Shown: piece after piece, positions 35,801 to 48,707 of the stretch | Layout of the letters: the number at the start of each line of letters is the position of its first letter | Position numbering within the stretch: the stretch's first letter is position 1 | From: Argentina anserina | Lineage: Eukaryota; Streptophyta; Magnoliopsida; Rosales; Rosaceae | NCBI RefSeq assembly: GCF_933775445.1 | Contig: NC_065878.1 | Location: forward strand, 3,928,001-3,992,000 | Direction of reading: 5' to 3' | Length of the DNA stretch: 64,000 nt | Translations under genes and position numbers: made by a program | Notes under the pieces: model-generated | What the model saw: only the letters and a program-made list of their open reading frames with translations | Databases searched by the model: none | Told to the model about the DNA's origin: nothing

Positions 35801-38800
35801 TTGTCATTCTCATGACGAACTGTCTATTTGTTTGATGCAGTTTGATGACTAACCAATGTCCAATTTAGGAATGGTTGTGTATATGTATAGTTCTGATAAT
35901 GATACTGCACAAGGTAATAGAAAATAGGGTAGAATTCTGATGAGTATGTTCTACTCTTTTTAATGTTTGGGTAGGAGATCATTTTAGAATGGTTAATACC
36001 TTTATTTTCTCTGGTTCTTATTATTTTAATTTTTTGGTTGGATTAGTTAAAGGATCCGAGTTTCCGAAGACACATTCTTGTGCAGTGCCTCATATTGTTC
36101 GATTATCTGAAGGTAATTTATCAAAGGAGATAATATTTTACGTCAGTTCCCACTTATGACCAGTTCTAATGTCCTTTCTCAACCTTCAATTTAACTTCAA
36201 TTTGATAGATATTCTAACCACATCTTATCTGGTTGTAGGGCCCAGGAAAAAGTGAAAAAGATTTGCCTTCTGAAAGCATGGTTAGTGCTGTATGAAATGG
36301 GGACTATTGAGTTTTCTTACACATGTCATGTATTATTTACCTCCAAATTTTAGAAATTGAGAGGAAAGATGAATCTAAAAGTACCACAGGGTTTTCCCCA
36401 ATTATTACTATAACTATTTATTTGTGCATGTGCATCTATGTTAAAAATTATGTATTTAATAAGAACCCAGGTGCTTTGTATTGTTTTCAATAACAAATTG
36501 ATTTTTCAGTTACTATTTATTTTCACTAAAGTTGAGGCTTGGAATCCAGTCAACCTGGGAGGCTTTGGCTGTCATGTCTATTTCATCAATTACCTGTTAT
36601 TTTCTTAAAAAGAAACCTTGTGGTGTATCTGCATAATTGAATGGTCCTTGTCTGCATCTATGCCCTGAAAACGATCTCGTCAGCTAATTAAATTGTAATT
36701 GGAGATTATATTTTGCTCTATTACATGAGCACTCACTCAAGTAGTGACTGCTTTGTTGCTGCTTAACATTCCGATTTTTGTTTATTTTGCGCCTATTTTG
36801 TTAAGAGGCTTTAATTAAATTTAAATATGCTTTATAAAAATTCAGTTGTGATTGGATACTTTTATAGCATGTACTGTATTGACAAGATGGCTAAACAATT
36901 GTTGCTGTCAATTTCAGAAAGAAGAAATAAATTCTCACGAGGAGCACGTGAAGAAACTGCTCGAAATGACTCCACCAAAGGGGGAAAGTTTTCTACATAA
37001 GATTGAGCATATACTAGAACGTGAGAAGAATTGGGTGTGTGCACTTTCGTTCTCCATCTGCAACCCCCTATAAAGAATTTCAAAACTTTTACTATGCTTG
37101 ACATAAACTGCATTTAATCTATGTTTAGGTATGGTGGAAACGTGATGGTTGCCCGCCATTTGAGAAGCAGCCGATAGAGAAGAAAACGGTTCAAGATGGA
37201 GCCAAAAAGCGGTATGCAGTTGTAGTAGCGAGTTTGTTCAAGTCTGTTGTGCTCTTTAATTTATAATGTTTCAAGATGAACAATTTATAGGACAGAAAAT
37301 ATCATCTCTTTTTAAAAAATTTCCTTGAATTTATGTTATAGGATAGGAAAATCATCCTTTATTTATCCTTTTAAAAAGACGTAAAGACAAAAAAGAAACA
37401 CATTACCATATGTATGTGGCAGCAATTACAAATCAACTAGATCTTCTTAGTATCCTGAATTCCCTATGTGCAGTAAATTTTGGCTTCATGTCTTCTTGCT
37501 CATATCAATATCCTTACAAGCTAAAATGCATGATTACATAGTCAAGACTTTCGATGACCTAAATTCTGAGTGAATGCCCTCTGTATTTGAGATTGATGCA
37601 GCACACTGGCTGCTAGGAAACCAGGATCACAAACTCATAAGATTTATAGGACGAACACACTGATTTTAGAAAATAAGATTCACTCCCAGGCTTCACAGCC
37701 TAGTCTAGGCTTCACACCCAGAATGCTACAATTTAGGAATCTGTCCCAGGTTCCTCACCTCAATCTAGGCTTCTCGCCAATCACATCACAGGACAACTCA
37801 GAAAGTCTGATAACATAATATTCAACAAAACATACCTCAGCCACTAGGCTTTTACACTTATTTATACTAGAGTAGATAACTGACATTAACTAGCATTGAA
37901 GACTCATTAGGATTCCTAATTTTCTAAAACTGAAGCATAAAGACCTAATATAGGACAACTTTACGCTCCTGAACTGAAATGAACCTTAAAAGACATGAAA
38001 CAGAAATTTGAAAGGACCCCCAAAGGAGTTTTCCCTCATTTTTGCTTATAAAACTTAGGTTTGACTGTGATTTCCGCATCAGTTATCATTACTTTTCATT
38101 CTAATTCCCCAGAAGGCCGAGGTGGAGGTTGGGGAATAAAGAACTCTCACAGTTGTGGAAGTGGGCAGATCAGAATCAGGTATGAAAGTCAGTCAAGCTT
38201 ACTGCATATGATGTGATATTCTGTATAGCTTAAATGAGACGGCTTTACTCAAGGGGTGAAGAGTGTCTTGAATTATAGTACCCGTTCTGTAAGCTTGATT
38301 CTATTGCAACTCACAAGCCACAAGAACAAGCTGATTATATATGGTTAATATTGAAGCAACGAGATTGAACATAGTCTACTAAGTAGAGTCAGAGATGTTA
38401 ACCACAGAAATATCCATACGACACTCATGATGATTGTTAACTGAAAAGTCAAGCACACTTACCGAAACCTATTTTCTGGGATCTTATCCTCTATATGAGG
38501 GGTGCATGTAAATTTTTCATTTGACACTAATTCTGGCACTCTGCACATATGGAGATTAGAGTCACCCTAAAATAAGTTTGGAAATAATAGTAGAGGTCAT
38601 CAGGTCAATCCGGATTATAAAGATTTGGCAATTCTCATTTGCATGCAATAATTTTCCGCTCGTGTGTTTACGGCATGCAGAATGCTTTAACTGATCCTCA
38701 ACGTATCCAGACCCCTGCCATCTCTGAGTATTGGAAACCCTTGGCTGAGGACGTAAGTTCCTTTGTTGCATCTCAATGGCACCTATTAAATTTTGCTTTT

Positions 38801-40807
38801 GGGGGTGTGTTATTTTCCCATCTTATTGTACGAGATTGCATGTTCTCCAATAAACTGAATAGAAGTACTTTTGGAACCACAGATGGATCCAGCAGCTGGA
38901 ATAGAAGCTGAATACCACCACAAAAATAACCGAGTGAGTTTTCTTTCTCTGAAGGACCTACTCTGGCTTAGTCTGAGCTTTGTAACTGTCCATACCCTTT
39001 AAAGTTATTTCATTTAGTTACCTGAATTTTTCTTTCTGCAGTCTGACTGTGCGTCAAATTTTGTTTGGAAGCCGTTTAGGCTGGCAATGTTTTAATACAA
39101 GGAACATACTTGTATTAGGAGAAAATTGAAAATGGCAACAAACGGAACTGATCCTTCTTAATGACCCCAAAGAAGCTGAGAACTAGAAAGCTCAAAGAAA
39201 GCCAAACTAGAGCCCATTGGCCGAATTTCAAAGAAGGCTTCAGGAATAACTCCCTTAAAAATCTTAACCTATGCCCTGAGTAATGCCCAGAATTTAACTG
39301 TATAACACAAACATCTACCCCCTGACCTCTCACAGATATATTTACTACTGTTGTACAAGGACAGTATAGTTTTCTTGGTCAATTAGGGAGAACTTAAACT
39401 GTAAATGAAATGCAGAGGATAGCACAATAACACCATTGGGAATGAATTGGGCAAAAGTTTCATGACCTGGATCATATTTTCAAGCTGTGTGTTGGTGCCA
39501 AATTGCTGTATCAGCATTAATATGATCAATTAAGTACTTGATATAAGATGGTATCATTGCTAATATATACTTCTTGCTCTGCTCAAAAGTGCCACGATGT
39601 GTTTGTGTTTGATTAATGCTTTTCAAATTTTGTTGTTGGATTGTCGGATTGGGAGACTAATTATTTATTTAATTTTATGCAGGTTTACTGCTGGAAAGGC
39701 CTTCGATTTTCAGCTAGACAAGACTTGGAAGGGTTTTCTAAAGTATGATTAACCTTGCTACCTTCTTTCATTTTTATCCTAGATAAATTTATTCATGAAG
39801 TTTCATGTTCGTATTGATATAATCACAGTTTACAGAGTATGGAATTGAAGGAGTGGTACCCCTAGAACTTCTGCCTCCTGAACTACGTGCCAAGTACACC
39901 CCTAAAAATAATGACAAGTCCAAACGTGCTAAAAAAGAAGATACAAAGGGTTCTGAGCATCAAGTGGAAGAAAATCAGGTATAATTGGCAGTTTAGCATT
40001 TTCTAGTGTTTTTTTTTCAATCACATATTGGGTAGATGGAATATTGAAGAAGAAAAAAGTTTGTTTTACTGCCTTCATGTGATATCCAATGACACGATAA
40101 CTAAGCAGGTGCTTGTCATCATTGTTAAAGACAAGTATGTTTGAGTTTCTTTTCTTTGTTTGAATATCTTTTGTTGGATGTTTGTCTGGCTTCTTTATAT
40201 GGTTTGGTATCCGATCATGTTTAAGTTTTGGTTAATGTCATCCTCTGTGTACTTGTACCATTTTCTTTTAGCCTGTTTTATCATTCTTTCTCACGTTTGG
40301 AGGCTAGGCTTATAATCTACCTAAATTTGTATGACTAGTTTGCATAAACAAATACTGGAAAATGAATTTGTCTCTAGATCCTTAGATATTGTACACCTTG
40401 ATTTCTGCAGTTTATAATAGCTAAAAACTTGCATCCCTATAATCATACATGCTTCTATTTCTCTCTCTATCTTTTCCTTTAAATGCCTTGTTACATCTAT
40501 TGGTGACGTAACATTCTCCTTGGTGTGGCTAAAGATTGCCGCAGCTGCAACTGAGGTAGATAGTGAAGGACTCAGAACTGATGGTGGGGCCTTCGTGGCT
40601 CCATTAGACGTTGATTACACCACCGCTGTTGGCAATACGTCCCAAGGTGGCAGTCCAATGGCAGATGAAAATCAGAAGCAAAGTTCTGATACTGATGGTG
40701 GTCCAGAGGCAGGGCAGTTGGAAGACGATGCTGAGGTGGATGCTGAGGTGGATGCCGAGGGGGATGCTGGGATGATAGATGGAGAGATGGAACCGGAGGT
40801 TGATTAG
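31127..40807 (+). CDS. THO1: THO complex subunit 1 (HPR1/THOC1)
   Basis: Core THO/TREX subunit, which acts in the nucleus in co-transcriptional mRNP assembly and mRNA export; in plants it also affects small-RNA pathways. Twenty-one coding exons join in frame to 611 codons, close to the roughly 600 aa of the Arabidopsis protein: 31127-31129, 31238-31321, 31621-31695, 31885-31978, 32877-33022, 33149-33220, 34166-34238, 34340-34405, 34511-34557, 35152-35223, 35380-35502, 36047-36112, 36239-36280, 36918-37034, 37129-37211, 38113-38179, 38681-38752, 38883-38933, 39683-39742, 39829-39978, 40535-40807. All introns are GT-AG. The first exon contributes only the ATG. Hallmarks are MEVFRTAIL at the start, YKTFWSLQEYFCNP, FEKQPIEKK, PRWRLGNKELSQLWKWAD and YCWKGLRFSARQDL. 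The C-terminus is acidic with DAEV repeats. No disruption was seen. Confidence 0.95.
32802..32847 (+). repeat. (TC)23 microsatellite in THO1 intron 4
   Basis: A pure TC run of 46 bp ending 29 bp before exon 5 (acceptor at 32876). It effectively extends the polypyrimidine tract of that acceptor. Confidence 0.95.
37560..38060. other. Possible old insertion in THO1 intron 15
   Basis: This part of the 901-bp intron is compositionally distinct and has repeated CTAGGCTTC words (37703, 37764 and 37848 areas). No terminal repeats, target duplication or ORF could be fixed, so it is only flagged. Confidence 0.25.
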
Positions 40808-42180
40808 ATCGAGTTAGCTGAGCTTCCCCTAAAAAATGAAGGGCGGCAGTATGTAATTGAACAGATGTCATAATAGCATCATGTGGAGACATATTTGACA
40901 ATGATATATGAGACTTTGTCGGATCCATTTGTTATATCAATTAGCTAGCGTTGATTGTGGAGCAATGATATATGTGACTTTGTAGGATCGATTTGTTATA
41001 TCAATTAGCTAGCGTTGATTTATGTGATCCCTGATCTGCCAATATGCGGCTACCTAGTGATATATATCTACTAGTACATTATAATTTATTTCAAATAGTT
41101 TATCCAAGCAATCTGTCTAGTCGGAGCTTCAGATTGAACTAATTAGTTGTCTGGGTTGATGTAATACACTACGCCTTGACCAAAAGGTCTCCATGTATCA
41201 TTTCACAACATATCAGCAGGTAAATTCCTACGTTCAACAATCCTTGTTCACTCTACATGTGAGTACCAATTTCAAATTTTCAATAGCATTTGGATAACAG
41301 GCTCCTATATATTTGATTGCAGTCGTTGCACTTTTGTTCAAAATATTTGGAAACTTACAGAAGCCCTTTTGATGAGGCTCAAAAAAACCTTATCATGCTC
41401 ATTCCACATGTGCATGTTTCTTTACTGCAGGGTGCCACATCACACAAAACTATGTAGAAATTTTTTGCAGTGACGCGTATAAAAGTTGAAAAGTCACTAC
41501 GCGTAAGTGCGAAGCATATTGTTCGTCAATATGAAATTCAAATCAGAATATGAAAACTTTGTCATCATCCAATGCCAATTAATTGTGTATGTGAATCCCA
41601 AATGACTTTTAAAATTAGTTTGTTTGCAAGTCAATACAACTAGTACTTGTTTATTGAGTTAGTTTAGTTGCTTATTAGACATTCTTTTGGGTGAACAAGT
41701 TAGTTATATCTTAGAATTGAGTGGAGTTTGTTTCATGAAAAGATCCGATGAAATCTCATTTGAAAAACATGTAATATAAACATTATGAAATACAATAAAA
41801 AGGGTTTTTGACATCCTGAATTTCTAATTTATTTTCTAAGATTGTAACACCACATTAAAAATTTTAAATTTTTTCGTAAAATATAACAATTAAAATACAT
41901 GTACTGGGTATCGTAAAAGAGTAATTTAACCCGATTATCTTTGATGCATAATGTATTGTGTGAACGGCCTATTTTAGAGAAAATTACATAAATACAAATA
42001 TGTCATAAATATAAATTATTTTTAATGATTAATATTACATTATGTATCATACATGTGCGTACAATTTTATGGTAAAACTCGTTAAAAAAAAAACTGCAAC
42101 TGTTGTAATTTTTAACTTGCTGCTTTACCCTTAGACCAAACCTCCTTATTTCCTTCCTCCTTTTTTTGTTTTTTGGATAC
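40808..42180. other. THO1 3' UTR and intergenic sequence
   Basis: Directly after the stop lies the THO1 3' UTR. It contains a near-perfect 70-bp direct duplication: the words AATGATATATG, GACTTTGT and GATTTGTTATATC at about 40900-40950 are repeated at about 40964-41015. Beyond about 41100 the sequence is AT-rich and I recognise nothing, up to the VPS20 leader. Confidence 0.5.
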
Positions 42181-44117
42181 ATATTTCCTTCTTTGTGTAG
42201 CGTGTAATACGATTATTCTCGTCTCTGGTTTCTCTCTCTCTCTCTCTCTCAATCCAACTCTGGCTGTCTGGCTGCGGTCTGTCTCTCTGTTGGGTTCTGA
42301 TCTGCTGCGATTCTCTGAGAGTCAAGTCAGCTCTCAGGTCCCAATTCAGCAAACAACAAGGATTTGTTCACCTAGTTTTGGGTAAGATTTCTCAATCTTT
42401 CTCTCTCTATTACACTATTCTCTTGTTTCTGATTTCAATCTCTACTGTATTTTTGTATGTAATTGTTGAGTTAGGACTTCAATTATTATGTTAGAACATG
42501 TTAAATATGTAATTCACCGATCCTATATGTTATGTATATCATCTTTTGAATTATTTATCACTGATGGCCTATTGGGTTAGATGAATATTCTCTCTCTTCT
42601 CTGATCTGGTCGTATATATGTCCTTTTTGACGATTTTTGTATGCTTTTGGAGACTTGGACTAGGAACTTTTGCATCTAATTTGAGATGCGTTTTTGTTTT
42701 GGTTTACTTGTTTTTGACTGACCATCAAGAGAAGGACTTTGTTTTAGAGAAATTTCTCCTAGCTTAAGATATGCTTTAAATTTCATTGACATTATAAGGT
42801 CACTGTCCCAATCCTTATAATGATAGATTGCGGGTATTGTCCTTCTGGAGTTCTGGATGCAAGGAATTGCAGTAATCAAGTTTTATTGTGTCTGCTCATT
42901 AGCCATATCTAAATAAGCTTACAGGAGAAATATTAATGGCACATGTAGCCTCATATGTGCAGCAACAGTGTTATGCAGCACTTCAATTCTGTGCTAAACA
43001 TACAGCTTCCAGAGCTGCACAGAAATGTTCGATAAATCAGTCTCGCTAAATGAGCCATTGGTTTTGTTTCTTTTTGCAAGGATGTTCTTTAAGTACTGTC
43101 TGGTGTGGAAGGATTTACAGGGGGTTTAAAATGATGAACCAAAATCAAAACTCTTACTTTAACCAAGAAGTTTCTTCTTTGCCGTGTTGCTCCTTATCCG
43201 CATCCAAATTATTATTCATCCACACCTTCTTGTCTAGAACCTAATTGGTAGGGCATGTCTTTAATTTAGCTTGAATGACCAGAGGAAATTATTGTGGGAT
43301 TGGCAGAATTCCGGTGCTTTTGCTGGGCTTTCTTTTCTGAATCCCCCACCCCACAGACAGTGTTACTGTAATCACCGCCCGACTTAACTCAATTTGGATG
43401 TATGAGCAGTATGATTAACTATGTCAAAAATAAAATCATGCCAACTCATCGTAGTTAAATTTGAAACGCGACTTCTTCATCGATTATCACTCATCCCGAC
43501 TTAAGTTTGCCTTTGGTTTATTTTTCCCCCTTTGGAGTTAAATATGGCAAATTCTATGCTTCTTGAGAGTCAATAGAAAATTGCTACTCAATCAAAACAA
43601 TCCCGCCTACGAGTGTATTCTTAGTAAAATTTGATTTCACTAGACTGAACTTCGAGGGTGATTGGACTCCAATCTTAGTACCAGGTTTGAAATCTCTTGC
43701 AACTTCCATTCCTCTCTGTTGGTCTCAGTTTTGAGTTTTCGCTATTCAATCATAAACTATTAATTACATCGATGTTGATTGGTACTTTGGGTCTGACAAT
43801 TTAGTTGAAAGATTGTGATTATATCAATAACTGGGTGTGGGTCTTGTCTGGATTACATGTTAATGTGAAATAAGCCCAAAGGTTCTTTCTCATTCTTCAG
43901 TAAAAGTTTAGCGCGTATCATTGGATTCTTTGCATATATCAATTTGAAGATCTATTGTCCATACAGCTCTCTCATCAGACAGCTTGAATTCTGTTTTGTG
44001 CTTGGAGTGAACACATCTCTGATTTGGTTGGAAGAAGCTTATCATTCAAATCTCTCATCATTCTTTATACTCAATTAATTTTAAGTCAGCCGGAAAGGAA
44101 TGTTGTATTAGTAATAG
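42181..44117 (+). promoter_or_regulatory. VPS20 5' UTR with leader intron
   Basis: A CT-rich leader (TC run at 42231-42250) is followed by a strong donor GTAAGATTT at 42382. An acceptor TTTTAAGTCAG ending at 44089 would leave 28 nt before the ATG at 44118, defining a 1.7-kb 5' UTR intron. No coding sequence was recognised in it. A leader intron of this kind is common in plant housekeeping genes. The exact acceptor (44089 or a later AG) needs transcript data. Confidence 0.6.
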
Positions 44118-44750
44118 ATGGGGAACTTGTTGGTGAAGAAACCCAAGATCACTGAAGTTGATCGAGCTATTCTCTCTCTCAAGACCCAGAGACGCAAACT
44201 TGCTCAGTACCAACAACAGCTTGAAGCTGTGGTTGAAGCAGAAAAGCAAGCTGCAAGGGACTTGATTCGTGACAAGAAGAAGGAAAGAGCATTGTTGGCA
44301 TTAAAGAAGAAAAAGGCACAAGAGGAGTTATTAAAGCAAGTAGATACCTGGGTTATTAATGTTGAACAACAGCTGCAAGATATTGAACTAACAAGCAAGC
44401 AGAAAGCTGTATTTGAGAGTTTGAAGGCTGGCAATAATGCAATTAAAGCTATACAAAGTGAGATCAACCTTGAGGATGTACAAAAGCTAATGGATGATAC
44501 TGATGAAGCAAAAGCTTACCAAGATGAAATTAATGCAATCTTGGGGGAGAAATTATCAACAGAAGACGAAGAGGAAATTTTAGCAGAATTTGAGAACTTG
44601 GAATCCCAGATGGGTGTTAAAGATCTGCCCGAAGTACCTTCCTCAGTGCCATCCGTTCAAGAAGATGAGAGATTGGACCTTCCAAATGTACCAAACAAAG
44701 CGCCAGTTTCTGCTAACAGTAAAGTTATGGAGGAACCGGTGTTGGCTTGA
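44118..44750 (+). CDS. VPS20: ESCRT-III subunit VPS20 (CHMP6-like)
   Basis: Intronless 210-codon CDS. VPS20 links ESCRT-II to ESCRT-III and nucleates VPS32/SNF7 filaments on the endosome during multivesicular-body sorting. The N-terminus MGNLLVKK has Gly2 and basic residues, as in N-myristoylated CHMP6. Residues 10-120 form the basic, Gln/Lys-rich helical Snf7 core, and residues 120-160 are acidic. Two LPxVPxxxP-type words follow (LPEVPSSVP at 170-178, LPNVPNKAP at 188-196), resembling MIM2 motifs that bind VPS4 MIT domains. Length is normal for the family. The start is fixed by the myristoylation context. A solo LTR begins 22 bp after the TGA, so mRNA 3' ends are probably altered. Confidence 0.95.
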   Translation: MGNLLVKKPKITEVDRAILSLKTQRRKLAQYQQQLEAVVEAEKQAARDLIRDKKKERALLALKKKKAQEELLKQVDTWVINVEQQLQDIELTSKQKAVFESLKAGNNAIKAIQSEINLEDVQKLMDDTDEAKAYQDEINAILGEKLSTEDEEEILAEFENLESQMGVKDLPEVPSSVPSVQEDERLDLPNVPNKAPVSANSKVMEEPVLA

Positions 44751-44772
44751 TCAATATAACTCGGAACAATTA

Positions 44773-47196
44773 TGTAATAACCCAAATTTGGTTGATTCAT
44801 TTCTTGCAATTTCATTGAGATTAATGAAATGATATTTTGGTTATATCCATATTATACGTCTTTTAAATAGTCTTCATTCAATGTAGAAATCGGTTCAAGA
44901 ACCATTAAGTCGTTTGACCATTTAATTCATTCGACTCAAGAGTCGATTTTTAATTCGTTGCTCGTTTAAGAAAATTTCATTTATGAAAGTTGTAGATCTC
45001 GTCAAAACGAGTGCATAGACATTCAACACATAATTTTCAGAACTCGGAGGAGCGAGAAATTGATAACGGAAGTTTGTTGTTCGGAGGGGTAAAATATCTT
45101 TTCACACTTATCTTATCCCTCTCCCTCTGCCGAACTCACCATTTCTCTTCTTCTTCTTCTTCTTCTTCTTCTTCTTCTTCTTCTTCTTCTTCTTCTTCTT
45201 CTTCTTCTTCTTCTTCTTCTTCTTCTTCTTCTTCTTCTTCTTCTTCTTCTTCTTCTTCTTCTTCTCTATCAGTTCCTTCTTCTCACTCCACCGACCTCCC
45301 ATTTCTTTCCTTTCTCAAATATCTTCATCTTCACCACCAAATTAATCTTTTCTTCTTCTCCCTGAAACTTCCACTTCCAACCTTACAGCAGCTGTCTCTG
45401 GACATGTGGACGTCACAGGGCAGAGCAGTACCAAGCTGAGGTGGAGACAAGTCGTCGCTATCGTCTGGAGAGCTGTGCCACTGCCTTAGAATTTCAATAG
45501 ATCACACAACCACCTGGGTGGTGTTTCCGGCGAGCCTAAGGCTCGTGTTCACTTGGAATTAGCCTTGGCAATCCCTGGATTGCATCCTTACAAGTTTGAT
45601 GGAAGTTTGGGGCCTAAAACTTAAGCTTATTGTGACTCTTTCAAAAGAAAAGATACCAGCTGCAACTCCAGCAACTCCTTGCCCTTTCTGGGCAGTCACT
45701 GAGGTAAATACCTCCCCCATTTCTTTGATCAATGTTTTAGATGTAGTGGTGATGTGGGTAGAAGTCTGGTGTGGCTGAGTTGGAGTTAGTTTGGTGATGT
45801 TTTGGTTGCTGTGTTTGCTGTGGGACTGTGCTGGTTTTGTGTTTAGATAGTGAGAGTTAGAGTCATGTGGTCAGGAGGGTAGTGAGAGGTAGTAGTGGGA
45901 AGTTGTTTGAATGGTGAAGGGCTGTGCACAGTCCCACTGTGTTGAAGGTGAGTTTTTGAGAATTTGAGTGGTGAAAGGTGGTTAGTTTTAGTAAGGCCGA
46001 TAACAAAATTGTGGAATGTTTGAGTTTAGAGTTTCAATTTGGTGAACTAGGGGTAGTGAGATTTCGGTTTGTTACGATTGGTGAGTTAGACCGAGAGGGT
46101 GGCCATAGTAAATTAGGAGCTTGTCTTTTTGGTTATTTTTAGAAAGGTAGAGGTAGGAGAAGAAGAACCTAGCTCTTTGGTTCATAAGAGGGTTGTAGGG
46201 TTGTCTTGGGTTATTTTCCTTACTAAGTGATTTTTGTTGTCACTTAGGTGTTTGAGGTGAGATGAGTTTTCATACTTGGTGAATTAGAAATTGGAGCAAG
46301 CTTTAAGGTGAGTAAGTCTCACGTTTGGTCTAGTTACCCTTGGCGGTAACTAGATGTGTGAACTTACATTTTGTATATTTTTACTTGTTGTGAGATTGCA
46401 ATATAAATGTGTATAGATTTGGAGATTTATATACGTATATCTAAATGGTAATATGATATATATGCATACATATGATTTAGTCTTAGTGGCGGCCTAAGTG
46501 GCAAAATGTATTTCAATGTTCTGCCTTTGTGGCGGTCTTAGTGGCATAGTGTTAAAACCACTCCTTGACCGGTTGTGGGGATGATCATCTAGAGCTCTAG
46601 TATTATTGTCATTCTTCTGGGTGCGACTTGAGGGTCGTATTAACTCAAAATGATATGCTTGTGTTGCGATATGTGATTTGTGAATTGTGATTATACTTGT
46701 GTTGCGATATGTGGCATTTGTTGTGGCATTGGTTGCGTGTTTGACGTTATTAGTGTTGTGATGATAATGTTGTTTTATATATATTTCTGAGTTTAGAAAT
46801 ATGTTACATTATCCTTGAGTATTTCTTTTAGTTTACTCATACCAGCTTTGTAGCTGACCAGGTTGTGTTTACAATCCTGGTGTACGATTATTAGTGCAGG
46901 GGGTAGCACTGCAGGTACATTGTAGTTGTAGAGGCGGAAGGAGTGAGCAACGTAACATCATGATGTTGTTTTTGGTTCTGTTCATTTTCTTATTTTGGTG
47001 AGGACTTATGAGAGTTGACTACTGTACAATTTACACTCGTGTAATTACGTGCTGTTACAGTTTGTAATCTAAGTGTTTTGTTAAACTTGGAAAAGATATT
47101 CAGCTACTGTAACATAATTTCATTTATTAAAGTTATATCAGAGTGTTAGCATCCACAAATTCGAAATTTTATTGTTATGAATTTAGAGATGTTACA
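44773..47196 (+). repeat. Solo LTR, family TGTAATAACCC, 2.4 kb, in VPS20 3' UTR
   Basis: Starts TGTAATAACCCA and ends AGATGTTACA, flanked by AATTA (44768-44772) and AATTC (47197-47201), a 4/5 target duplication. It is colinear with 26682-29586 at both ends and through the AATATTTAAAC-poor middle: shared blocks include GGTTCAAGAACCA, CGTCAA-ACGAG, TTAGTGGCGG, TTTACTCATACCA and TATTCAGCT. It carries a long TTC microsatellite not seen in the other copy. No internal element sequence adjoins it, so it is a solo LTR in the sense orientation of VPS20. Confidence 0.85.
45148..45264 (+). repeat. (TTC)39 microsatellite
   Basis: 117 bp of uninterrupted TTC (GAA on the minus strand), inside the solo LTR about 400 bp downstream of the VPS20 stop. 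The poly-Ser and poly-Lys frames crossing it are artefacts of the repeat. Confidence 0.97.
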
Positions 47197-48704
47197 AATT
47201 CAACAAGCTCGCCATTTCTCGAGATTTTACAAATTTCAGTTTATCATCCTTTTTGAAGTGCAAACCATGTGTTTATGTATGGATCATAATTCTGATAAGT
47301 TTGATTGTGTACATTATACATTAAAATTCTTCGGTTATATTATTTTTTATTGTTACATGGGTTAATCGAGAGAGAGCCGATCAGCTCCCTATAGTACGAA
47401 CGAATTCATAAGTAATGAAATCTTGAGAGTTTGATTCACGATCCCCATCCAGACTAGGTTTAGCCGTTTAGGCATCGAGCCAATGCCCAGTGCCGTGCTG
47501 GATTTTCGAAATATGTGATTATTATTTAAAAAGAAAATGCCTATATTTTTATCTCTCAAATTGACACTTAAACCTCTTTAATGAGTGAACCTCCAATTTG
47601 TTTTTACAATGAGAAGATTTAAATACAACTTCTTTCTCTTAATACAAACCCACTTCTTAATACACTACCAATGCAAAATTTCATGTCAATTCTTCTCTGA
47701 ATGCACACCTCAAAAATACCAAAATTACCCTTCATCTATATATCATGAAATATTTTATTATTTAGTATAATTATAATTTAACTAATATAGATATTTTAAT
47801 CTTTCATGTTTTCTGCTAGAAATGTTTGACATCATATATAAACTTATTATTCAGTAGTGAAGTCTTGTAACCCAACGTCTCAACTAAACTTATTATTCAA
47901 TTCACATGCAATACTTGTTCAATAAGGTTGAAAGAAAAACCAAAATCTGATATAAAAATAGCCAATTGTTTTTAATATAAGTTGAACCACTAAGCTAACA
48001 AACTTAAAAGTACGTTTTTGATAATTATGAGGTATATAATCAAACACGTACGTCTAGGTCGAAAAACCTAGACTATTTTTTTTGTTTAAATTCTTGTCCA
48101 ATAATAATATGTACGTCTATTATGGGCATTTAACATACTTAAATAAGATTCTATAAAAAATAAAATAAAAGGGTGTGTATTAAGAGATATATGGTGTGTA
48201 TTTAAAACCTCTCTTTTACAATATAGCGAAATACTATTTAGACCTTCATATTTTTCCTAAAATGCCCATAGTTCAATTGATTTAATAAAATGTTATTCAT
48301 ACCTCCAAAATTGTTGATTGGACCTCCTTTAATTTTGAACATTCGACAATGATATTTTTTTTATTCAATAAGTCCTTAACTTTTGTCGAGATTCAAAGCC
48401 TGTTTGTTTTAGATTATAGTGCATCATTAAATATATTTATCTCCAAGTTCTTTGATCTCATCATTAATCATGAATAATGCGGTAAAGCTGAAAAATAAGC
48501 TCAATGTAATTAGAAGCTAACAACCACAAAAATATAGTTAATCGAATGCGCGAGCATCATATTTTAGAAAATACATCAGTCATTGCCTATAAATTATATA
48601 TTCTTTCAAACATAAAAGTTTACTTAATCATCGATTGTAAATGATTCTGGATATATAATTTATGGACTCATTTTTTTTATTTCTCTTAATTTATATTTGT
48701 ACTC
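47197..48704. other. Displaced VPS20 3' flank and AT-rich intergenic
   Basis: 47197-47365 probably continues the pre-insertion VPS20 3' UTR, now 2.4 kb away. The rest is AT-rich with no gene. Around 47390-47500 there is a GC-richer patch with a degenerate TTTGATTCACGATCC word, considered and rejected as a SINE. Confidence 0.4.
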
Positions 48705-48707
48705 TTA

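Noticed and set aside
40572..40928. 118-codon antisense frame over the last THO1 exon
   Set aside because: Shadow of the acidic repeat-containing THO1 C-terminus.
41455..41515. Possible CACTA-type end (CACTACGCGTAAGTG)
   Set aside because: No second terminus, no subterminal repeat array, no 3-bp duplication found.
44204..44467. 87-codon antisense frame over VPS20
   Set aside because: Shadow of the Lys/Gln-rich coding strand.
45011..45439. 142-codon frame with long poly-Ser, and poly-Lys frame on the other strand
   Set aside because: Created by the (TTC)39 microsatellite inside a solo LTR; no coding signal outside the repeat.
47390..47520. Possible SINE with a B-box-like TTTGATTCACGATCC word
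   Set aside because: No convincing A box at the right spacing, no poly(A) or target duplication.
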